This document shows positions 1-5,759 of a stretch of 7,341 nucleotides of DNA, piece after piece. The notes beneath the pieces were generated by a model. That model was not told where the DNA came from, did not search any database, and saw nothing but the letters and a program-made list of their open reading frames with translations. The stretch's first letter is position 1. Each line of letters begins with the position of its first letter. The position numbers were made by a program, and so were the translations under genes. The DNA lies in NCBI GenBank assembly GCA_937884735.1, contig CAKZYI010000052.1, positions 1 through 7,341 on the forward strand. The letters run 5' to 3'. This DNA is from an uncultured Pleurocapsa sp. (GTDB lineage: Bacteria > Cyanobacteriota > Cyanobacteriia > Cyanobacteriales > Xenococcaceae).

Positions 1-486
1 TTTGATAAATTTGGACTGCTTTATCCCATTGTTTTAGCTGGCAATAGCAGCTTGCTAATTCAATGTTTGCTTGAAAATGATTGCGATTAATTTTGATGGT
101 TGTTAAGTAATTGTTCGCGGCTTCTTGCCAGTTTTTTTGTATGATTAAGACTTCTCCTAAGAGTAAATAAACTTTAATATTTTGAGGATTTAATTTAATT
201 AATTTTTGATAAATTTGGACTGCTTTATCCCATTGTTTTAGCTGGCAATAGCAGCTTGCCAATTCAATATTTGCTTGAAAATTTTGTGAATGAAGTTCAA
301 CAGTTTTTTCATATGCCGCTTTTGCCTCTTCCCAGCTTTCTTGGCGAACAAAAATTTCTCCTAAGAGCAGGTATGCTTTTGAGTTTTGAGGATTTAATTT
401 GATTAGTTTTTGATAGATTTGAATTGCTTTATCCCATTTTTCAAGGTGAGAATAGCAGCTTGCTAATTCAATATTTGCTTGAAAGT
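1..486 (-). repeat. 204-bp tandem DNA repeat inside the TPR region
   Basis: Three copies of a related segment start at 1, 205 and 409, a period of 204 bp (68 codons, two TPRs). Segments 1-78 and 205-282 match at 76 of 78 positions, including 55 identical bases in a row. The copy at 409-486 is clearly more diverged. In protein terms the units are residues 539-606, 607-674 and 675 onward. They share the core NIELASCY followed by WDKA and IYQKLIKLNPQN. This indicates recent internal duplication or gene conversion. Confidence 0.9.
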
Positions 487-2152
487 GCTGAGCATGAAGT
501 TCGACGGTTTTTTCATATGCTGTTGCCGCTTCTTGCCATTTTTCTTGCTTTTGTAAATTTTGTCCAAAAAGAAAATAAGCTTGAGGATTTGTATATTCTA
601 ATTCAATTGCTTTCTGATAAAAAGGACTAGCTTGCTCCCATTTATTTTGTTCTTGATAATAGTTTGCTAATCCTAAATAGCCATAGTAGCTCTTCGATTC
701 AAATCTAATAGCGTTCTTGTAGGCATGAAAAGCTTCTTTGCTATTGTTTTGTTTTTTAAAAATATTTCCTAGATGAAAGTAAACATTGCCAGGAGATAAA
801 GTACAAAAATCAATTGATTTTTGGTAGCAAATAATTGCTTGTTCCAAATTATCTTGTTTCTCATAGGCTCGACCCAGAGAAAAATATACTTGAGTATCTT
901 GTGGATATAATTCTAAAGTTTTTTGACAATTTAAAATAGCTTCTTCAATACGATTGTCTTGGATTAAAATATCGCATACTCTTGTTAAAGATAGAGCATC
1001 TTCAGGGATTAATTCTAATACTTTTTGGAAGGTAAGAACTGCTGATGCAAAATCTCTTTGCGATCGTTGTACATTACCTAAGTTTATATAAAGTCTAGGA
1101 TTATAAGGTTGGTGCTTAATTAACGACTCTATTAAAGAAATTGCTTCGGCGAAATCTCCTATATGAGATAAAAGTCGGCTTAGTTGTTCTGTAATATCAA
1201 CGCTATAACAATCTAAACTAAATGCTGTTCTAGAAGAAGAGATTGCCGCTTCTATATCTCCTTCATCTTCTTGCGCCTTTGCCAGCATGAAATACAATTG
1301 AGCATTACTGGGCTGAGTTTTAAGTGCCTGAAGATAGGCTGTACTATCTTCTTCTAAAGATACACAAAGAGAAGTATTTTTATTGCTTTCAAAATCACCT
1401 GATATTCCTGCTTTTATTCTTAGCTCCTGATACAATAATTCTGCCTTTTCTAAAAGTACTTGATCTTCTTTGTTCGGTAACAATACTGTGGCTTTTTCTT
1501 GATGAACTAATTTTGATTCATAAAAATCCTTGACTTTAGTTGAAGATAGCTGAGTATTATGGGGCAATCTATTATTTAATAAATTTACTATCTTAGATAA
1601 CTGAGTTAAATATTCATCTTGAGGTGAATCAAAACATATAAGTGGAAAACTTTTTTGCTTATATGCTTCTAAAATCAAACTATTATAATAAATCCATAAT
1701 TTAATTCCTTCCCTAAGAGGTATTTGTAAAGATTGTCTTTGATATAAAGACATTGCAACCTTCAAAGGTTGACGAAAAGATGCAATTAACTGTAAATTAG
1801 GGATTTTTTTTTGCCAGAATGGTAACGTTAAAACAGTACGAGGATCTTTAAACATCCAAACTGGAAACTGACTGTTTAAATCTGCAACTATCCTATTACG
1901 ATGTTGTTGATGCTTAGTTGAATATTTAATAGTGGCAGGTGGACTATACCAAGATCCATTATTACTAGTAAAAATACTTTCATTGAGATCGTTGATTGAT
2001 TGATTTTCTCGACTCCCTTTAGTATTGTGAATGCAATACTTCATAACCTTTCCTCCAGGCAAACCTGCGGCTTGAAGAGAACCTGCTAGGCAACTTGTAC
2101 CGCTACGATGCATTCCTAAAACGCAAACTGTAGTTATGGGAGTCTTTAGCAT
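1..2152 (-). CDS. Sulfotransferase with C-terminal TPR array (3' end beyond window)
   Basis: The frame is open for 717 codons from an ATG at 2152-2150 and leaves the window before its stop. An in-frame TAG lies four codons upstream of that ATG, and the PAPS-loop motif starts at residue 13, which fixes the start. No Shine-Dalgarno sequence is visible. Residues 1 to about 250 resemble PAPS-dependent sulfotransferases: GMHRSGTS at 13-20 fits the 5'-phosphosulfate loop, and SFRQP with R127 and S135 eight residues apart fits the 3'-phosphate site. FKDPR lies at 101-105. From about residue 270 to the edge come roughly 13 degenerate 34-residue TPRs, which normally form a helical protein-binding solenoid. 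No signal peptide or membrane segment is seen, so it is probably cytoplasmic. The likely role is transfer of sulfate to a glycan or protein; the substrate is unknown. The gene looks more AT-rich than trpC or uvrA. The sulfotransferase assignment rests on motifs only. A further domain may follow outside the window. Confidence 0.85.
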   Translation of the reverse strand, partial: MLKTPITTVCVLGMHRSGTSCLAGSLQAAGLPGGKVMKYCIHNTKGSRENQSINDLNESIFTSNNGSWYSPPATIKYSTKHQQHRNRIVADLNSQFPVWMFKDPRTVLTLPFWQKKIPNLQLIASFRQPLKVAMSLYQRQSLQIPLREGIKLWIYYNSLILEAYKQKSFPLICFDSPQDEYLTQLSKIVNLLNNRLPHNTQLSSTKVKDFYESKLVHQEKATVLLPNKEDQVLLEKAELLYQELRIKAGISGDFESNKNTSLCVSLEEDSTAYLQALKTQPSNAQLYFMLAKAQEDEGDIEAAISSSRTAFSLDCYSVDITEQLSRLLSHIGDFAEAISLIESLIKHQPYNPRLYINLGNVQRSQRDFASAVLTFQKVLELIPEDALSLTRVCDILIQDNRIEEAILNCQKTLELYPQDTQVYFSLGRAYEKQDNLEQAIICYQKSIDFCTLSPGNVYFHLGNIFKKQNNSKEAFHAYKNAIRFESKSYYGYLGLANYYQEQNKWEQASPFYQKAIELEYTNPQAYFLFGQNLQKQEKWQEAATAYEKTVELHAQHFQANIELASCYSHLEKWDKAIQIYQKLIKLNPQNSKAYLLLGEIFVRQESWEEAKAAYEKTVELHSQNFQANIELASCYCQLKQWDKAVQIYQKLIKLNPQNIKVYLLLGEVLIIQKNWQEAANNYLTTIKINRNHFQANIELASCYCQLKQWDKAVQIYQ

Positions 2153-2237
2153 ATCTATTATCTATTTTTTTGATAAACGAACAGCATCCTAGCAACAATA
2201 TTTGCTGTCGTCATCCACAAGGAAAATCCAATCAAAC

Positions 2238-2254
2238 TTGAGACTCAAATTGAG
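2238..2254. promoter_or_regulatory. Overlapping palindromes TTGAG/CTCAA at the trpC promoter
   Basis: The stretch reads TTGAG, A, CTCAA, A, TTGAG. Each adjacent pair of pentamers is a perfect inverted repeat around one A, and the outer pentamers are direct repeats 12 bp apart. It covers the proposed -35 box and the start of the spacer, where a repressor could act. No regulator is identified, and the short length means chance is possible. Confidence 0.3.
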
Positions 2255-2266
2255 GTAATCTAAGAT
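2238..2266 (+). promoter_or_regulatory. Candidate sigma70-type promoter for trpC
   Basis: TTGAGA at 2238-2243 (five of six matches to the -35 consensus) is followed after 17 bp by TAAGAT at 2261-2266 (four of six to the -10). Transcription would start near 2273, about 30 bases before the trpC ATG. It is the only well-spaced pair I see in the divergent spacer. No convincing promoter was found for the minus-strand gene. Prediction from spacing and consensus only. Confidence 0.4.
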
Positions 2267-2302
2267 TCAATGTAGGCAAAGATCGTATCAATCAGCTAAA
2301 TA

Positions 2303-3187
2303 ATGCAAATCAGACGTAGAAATCCTAATCCCAAAATTAATTCAGGAGAAGTAGAATATCAGTCCGATATTCCTAACTGCGAACCAAACAACATCTTAGA
2401 AGAAATTGTTTGGTATAAAGAAGTAGAAGTAGAAAGAATGCGCGGTCGCTTACCTCTTTTACAACTACGTCAGCAGGTACAAGATATTGCTCCTGCTAAG
2501 GACTTTCTGGCTGCACTACGTAACGGTAAAACTAACCCTGCACTGATAGCTGAAGTAAAAAAAGCCTCTCCATCCAAAGGCATAATCAAAGCTAATTTCA
2601 ATCCAGTTGCGATCGCAAAAGCTTACGAAAAAGGCGGTGCGAGTTGTTTATCTGTGTTGACAGATCAAAAATTCTTTCAGGGAAGCTTTGGCAATTTAAG
2701 TTTAGTCAGACAAGCCGTAGACTTACCTTTATTGTGTAAAGAGTTTATTATTTATCCCTATCAAATGTATCTTGCTCGTGCCAAAGGCGCAGATGCGGTG
2801 CTTCTAATCGCTGCAATATTAGAAGATAAAGATTTAAATTACTTTGTTAAAATTACCAAAGCCTTGGGGATGACTCCTTTGATTGAGGTTCATACATTAG
2901 CAGAATTAGATCGAGTGCTGGCGATCGATGGAGTAGAATTGATTGGTATTAATAATCGTAACCTAGAAGATTTTTCTGTTAGTTTATCAACTACTAAAGA
3001 TATCTTTGCTGCTAGAAAAGATATTTTAGAACAGCGCAATATTTTAGTTGTTAGCGAATCTGGTTTGCATACTATAGACGATTTAAATACTGTTAAAAGT
3101 GCAGGGGCAAAAGCAGTATTAATTGGAGAATCTTTGGTTAAGCAAGATAATCTTGAGCAAGCAGTTCGTGATTTATTTGCTGTTTAA
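2303..3187 (+). CDS. trpC: Indole-3-glycerol-phosphate synthase
   Basis: This 294-residue protein closes the ring of carboxyphenylamino-deoxyribulose 5-phosphate to give indole-3-glycerol phosphate and CO2, the fourth step from chorismate to tryptophan, in the cytoplasm. It is a TIM-barrel enzyme. Expected catalytic and binding residues are in place by family motif: E84 and K86 in the AEVKKASPSKG stretch, K146 in LLCKEF, E195 in LIEVHT, N217 and R219 in GINNRN, and E252 and S253 in SESGL. The N-terminal extension of about 30 residues starting MQIRRRNPNP is as I recall for cyanobacterial TrpC and supports this ATG. No Shine-Dalgarno is visible, as is common in cyanobacteria. It stands alone, without other trp genes nearby, which fits the scattered trp genes of cyanobacteria. 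It appears intact and is probably the housekeeping copy. Confidence 0.96.
   Translation: MQIRRRNPNPKINSGEVEYQSDIPNCEPNNILEEIVWYKEVEVERMRGRLPLLQLRQQVQDIAPAKDFLAALRNGKTNPALIAEVKKASPSKGIIKANFNPVAIAKAYEKGGASCLSVLTDQKFFQGSFGNLSLVRQAVDLPLLCKEFIIYPYQMYLARAKGADAVLLIAAILEDKDLNYFVKITKALGMTPLIEVHTLAELDRVLAIDGVELIGINNRNLEDFSVSLSTTKDIFAARKDILEQRNILVVSESGLHTIDDLNTVKSAGAKAVLIGESLVKQDNLEQAVRDLFAV
2609..2616. repeat. HIP1 octamer GCGATCGC
   Basis: A perfect copy of the palindromic octamer that is highly over-represented in many cyanobacterial genomes. It lies within trpC. It supports the taxonomic reading and has no known gene-specific function. Confidence 0.9.
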
Positions 3188-3248
3188 AGAAAGTTCTTTT
3201 TTTAAATTAATTACCTGCCCTATTATTGAACGTATATTTTAGTCACCT

Positions 3249-3269
3249 AATCCCCAATCCTTAATCCCC
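3249..3269. repeat. Three-copy heptanucleotide repeat (STRR-like)
   Basis: AATCCCC, AATCCTT and AATCCCC run head to tail with a 7-bp period in the spacer between trpC and the leuB-like gene. Short tandem heptamers of this kind (STRR) are known from intergenic DNA of cyanobacteria. The array is very short, so the class assignment is tentative. Confidence 0.5.
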
Positions 3270-3273
3270 CGAA

Positions 3274-3290
3274 ACAATCGCTCAGATTGT
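3274..3290. repeat. Small inverted repeat before the leuB-like gene
   Basis: ACAATC at 3274-3279 and GATTGT at 3285-3290 form a perfect 6-bp inverted repeat around the 5-base loop GCTCA, directly after the heptamer array and 29 bases before the next ATG. No T-run follows, so it is not a standard terminator. It could be an operator, an RNA hairpin or chance. Confidence 0.3.
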
Positions 3291-3319
3291 GAGGAAATTA
3301 ATTGGAACAACTATAAATA

Positions 3320-4351
3320 ATGAAGCATTATAAAATAGCGGCTTTGCCAGGAGAAGGAATTGGTTTAGAAGTAGTAGAAGCAACTCTAAATATTCTGCAA
3401 CATGTAGCTACCAGACATAATCTTAAACTACAAATAAACTATGGCTTGATTGGAGAACAAGCACTTAAAAAATATGGCTCATATTTTCCCGCAGAGACAT
3501 TACAAATATGTAGTCAAGCAGATGGCATACTATTTGGTGCGGTAAGCAAAGGAGGATTACTAGAATTAAGAAAACAGTTTGATTTCTTTGTTAATCTACG
3601 CCCAGTTAAAGTATGCTCTAGTCTGATTAATTACTCCAGTCTAAAAAAAAACCTTTTGTCTGAAGTAGACATTTTGTTTGTTCGGGAACTAGTTAGCGGT
3701 ATTTATTTTGGAGTATCAGGAAGAGAAAAAGATAGACAGGGTAACTATGGCTATCACACCATGAAGTATTACGACTGGCAAATCAAGCGTATTGCCAAAG
3801 TTGCTCTAGAAAAAGCTAGACACAGAAAAAATCTACTAACAGTCGCCCACAAAGAAAACGCCTTACCTCATTTACCCTGGACTCGATTGGTAGCCGAAGT
3901 TGCTGGGGCATATCCCGATGTAAAAGTTGAACCAATGCTGGTAGATAATTTAGCTATGCAGCTAGTCATTAATCCACAACACTTTGATGTCATCCTAGGG
4001 GGTAACTTGTTTGGCGATATCCTCAGCGATCTTGGTGGTGCTTTAGTCGGTTCGATAGGCTTGTTGGGTTCAGCTAGTCTTAACTCCAATGGATTGGGGC
4101 TGTATGAACCAATTCATGGCACAGCTCCCGATATTGCAGGGAAAAATCAAGCTAACCCTTTAGGTACTCTGGCTAGCGCGATGATGATGCTCGAACAATG
4201 GGGAGAAGTAGAAGCGATAAATAGCCTACAGCAAGCCTGGGACAATATTTTAGCTCAGGGATATCGAACTCAGGATCTATATAATTCCCTCGATACAGAA
4301 ATTTTAGTTAGTACTCAAGAATTAGTACAGCTATTCTGTAAACTGCTCTAA
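3320..4351 (+). CDS. Isopropylmalate/isocitrate dehydrogenase family protein, LeuB-like paralogue
   Basis: This 343-residue cytoplasmic enzyme belongs to the beta-decarboxylating dehydrogenases, which oxidise and decarboxylate a 2-hydroxy acid using NAD(P). The N-terminus KIAALPGEGIG matches family starts and supports the ATG at 3320. Malate-moiety and metal ligands appear conserved by motif: R84, R94 (NLRP), R122 and Y129 in VRELVSGIYFG, K178, D209, D233 and D237 (GDILSD). The cofactor loop EPIHGTAPDIAG is at 263-274, with D271 in the APD motif. VREL and GIYFG resemble LeuB more than isocitrate dehydrogenase. Two points differ from the LeuB I know. The loop after GAVSK (residues 73-77) lacks about 15 residues normally carrying KWD and RPE. 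The catalytic-lysine motif reads AHKENALP instead of the usual DKANVL, nearer to homoisocitrate-type relatives. It may be a diverged LeuB or a paralogue acting on a related hydroxy acid. No leu genes are adjacent; uvrA starts 61 bp downstream. Confidence 0.8.
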   Translation: MKHYKIAALPGEGIGLEVVEATLNILQHVATRHNLKLQINYGLIGEQALKKYGSYFPAETLQICSQADGILFGAVSKGGLLELRKQFDFFVNLRPVKVCSSLINYSSLKKNLLSEVDILFVRELVSGIYFGVSGREKDRQGNYGYHTMKYYDWQIKRIAKVALEKARHRKNLLTVAHKENALPHLPWTRLVAEVAGAYPDVKVEPMLVDNLAMQLVINPQHFDVILGGNLFGDILSDLGGALVGSIGLLGSASLNSNGLGLYEPIHGTAPDIAGKNQANPLGTLASAMMMLEQWGEVEAINSLQQAWDNILAQGYRTQDLYNSLDTEILVSTQELVQLFCKLL

Positions 4352-4360
4352 CTACTATAA

Positions 4361-4385
4361 ATATTAGGCTATATAACGCTAATAT
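4361..4385. repeat. Inverted repeat upstream of uvrA
   Basis: ATATTAG at 4361-4367 and CTAATAT at 4379-4385 form a perfect 7-bp inverted repeat around 11 bases, 27 bases before the uvrA ATG. It has no T-tail and no GC-rich stem, so a terminator is unlikely. It could be an operator for the uvrA promoter, but it does not match the LexA box I know from cyanobacteria (GTAC-type). In such AT-rich DNA, chance is a real alternative. Confidence 0.25.
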
Positions 4386-4412
4386 AGTTAAGAACTATTA
4401 AGCACTGTTTGT

Positions 4413-5363
4413 ATGTCTCCCTCAAGCAACGGTATTAAAGCCAACGGTAAAACTAATCAACTTCAACCAGAAACTTTGGCAGAAAATGTGATTCGCATTA
4501 AAGGTGCCAGACAACATAACCTTAAGAATGTCGATCTTGAATTACCTCGCAATAAGCTGATTGTGTTTACTGGGGTATCGGGATCGGGTAAGTCTTCCCT
4601 AGCTTTTGATACTATTTTTGCCGAGGGACAAAGACGTTATGTAGAATCTCTCAGTGCTTATGCTCGTCAGTTTTTGGGACAGCTAGATAAACCTGACGTG
4701 GATGCTATTGAAGGATTAAGCCCTGCTATTTCCATCGATCAAAAATCTACTTCCCATAACCCTCGATCTACAGTGGGTACGGTAACAGAAATTTATGACT
4801 ACTTGAGGCTCTTGTTTGGTAGGGCTGGGGAACCTCATTGCCCAAAATGCGATCGCTCTATCGTACCCCAAACCATCGACCAAATGTGCGATCGCATTTT
4901 GGAATTGCCCGATAAAACTAAATTTATGATTCTTGCTCCCGTAGTGCGGAGTAAAAAAGGTACTCACAAGCAACTATTGTCTAGTTTGACTTCTCAAGGC
5001 TTTGTAAGGGTTAAAATCGATGGAGAAGTAAGACAGTTAGACGATAATATTGAGCTAGATAAAAACTACAAGCACAACATTGAAGTAGTTGTAGATCGTT
5101 TAATCAAAAAACCAGGAATTGCCGAGCGTTTAGCAGACTCGTTGGGTACCTGTTTGAGTTTGGCAGAAGGTATTGCCGAGATTGATATCATTCCCCCTAC
5201 TGATGGCAAAGAAAAACAGCCCGCAAATATTACCTTTTCCGAAAACTTTGCCTGTCCCAAACATGGTGCGGTAATTGAAGAGCTTTCACCCCGTCTGTTT
5301 TCCTTTAATTCTCCTTATGGTGCTTGTCCTAATTGTCATGGGATGGGGAGTCAGCGCGCCTGA
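4413..5363 (+). CDS. 5' open fragment of broken uvrA (316 residues)
   Basis: This is the part that would be translated from the uvrA start to the first premature stop. It contains the first half of nucleotide-binding domain I with Walker A (54-61), the UvrB-interaction region (roughly 115-250) and the first zinc site ending at C305 and C308. It lacks the ABC signature and Walker B needed to form an ATP site with that Walker A, so it should not work as UvrA alone. The last residues, SQRA, already depart from the usual family sequence before the stop. It may be annotated elsewhere as a short UvrA; I regard it as a pseudogene fragment. Confidence 0.6.
   Translation: MSPSSNGIKANGKTNQLQPETLAENVIRIKGARQHNLKNVDLELPRNKLIVFTGVSGSGKSSLAFDTIFAEGQRRYVESLSAYARQFLGQLDKPDVDAIEGLSPAISIDQKSTSHNPRSTVGTVTEIYDYLRLLFGRAGEPHCPKCDRSIVPQTIDQMCDRILELPDKTKFMILAPVVRSKKGTHKQLLSSLTSQGFVRVKIDGEVRQLDDNIELDKNYKHNIEVVVDRLIKKPGIAERLADSLGTCLSLAEGIAEIDIIPPTDGKEKQPANITFSENFACPKHGAVIEELSPRLFSFNSPYGACPNCHGMGSQRA
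4849..4895. repeat. Two HIP1 octamers, 39 bp apart
   Basis: Perfect GCGATCGC copies at 4849-4856 and 4888-4895 lie within uvrA. The first falls on the codons for C146-D-R-S next to the CPKC motif, the second on C159-D-R-I, so both encode a Cys-Asp-Arg tripeptide. Confidence 0.9.
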
Positions 5364-5408
5364 TACGCTGAATTAGGCGGACCAGATTTCACCCAACCAT
5401 TATACAGT

Positions 5409-5416
5409 GCGATCGC
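5409..5416. repeat. HIP1 octamer in the interrupted part of uvrA
   Basis: A perfect GCGATCGC copy lies between the first and second premature stops, in the codons for the conserved-looking AIAPWS segment. It shows that this stretch keeps the genome's typical cyanobacterial composition and is not foreign insertion DNA. Confidence 0.85.
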
Positions 5417-5759
5417 GCCTTGGTCGTACAAAGATAATTCCTATTATCTCTCTTTATTACACGGAGTCGGACAGGCTTTTGGGTTTGAAATTCAAACCAA
5501 ATGGGGTGATTTAAGTCAAGAACAGCAAGAAGTAATTTTATTTGGGGCTAAAGATCCAGTTTACTTTGAATCAGACAGTCGTGGAGGCGAACCTAAGGGT
5601 TATCATCGTCACTACTCAGGGGTATTGAAAATGTTGCAGCGCAACTATCGTGAAACTAATTCTGATTCCATTAAAAATAAGCTAGAACAGTATTTAATCG
5701 ATCAGCCCTGCGATACTTGAAATGGAAAACGCCTCAAGCCAGCTTCTTAGTCCGTTAGC

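Noticed and set aside
1..486. A CRISPR-like reading of the regularly spaced repeats.
   Set aside because: The period is 204 bp, the copies are unequal, and the whole stretch is coding DNA for TPRs.
424..630. Plus-strand open frames within 1-2152 (also 1324-1533).
   Set aside because: They lie antisense to the continuous minus-strand sulfotransferase-TPR frame and show no recognisable protein features.
3186..3203. A possible rho-independent terminator after trpC: AAAGA, AAGT, TCTTT, then a short T-run.
   Set aside because: The stem is five base pairs, almost all A-T, with no GC-rich part; it is too weak to call.
3226..3254. A promoter for the leuB-like gene using TTGAAC at 3226-3231.
   Set aside because: No acceptable -10 box occurs at 16-18 bp spacing.
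5718..5720. The TGA at a conserved Cys position of UvrA could be read as selenocysteine.
   Set aside because: No selenocysteine insertion hairpin was recognised, and the other three stops (one TGA at a non-Cys position, two TAG) would remain unexplained.
5361..5750. An intron, intein or inserted element between the two open uvrA fragments.
   Set aside because: The stretch between the stops reads as normal UvrA sequence in frame (for example IAPWSYKDNSYYLSLL and LEQYLIDQPC), so nothing has been inserted.
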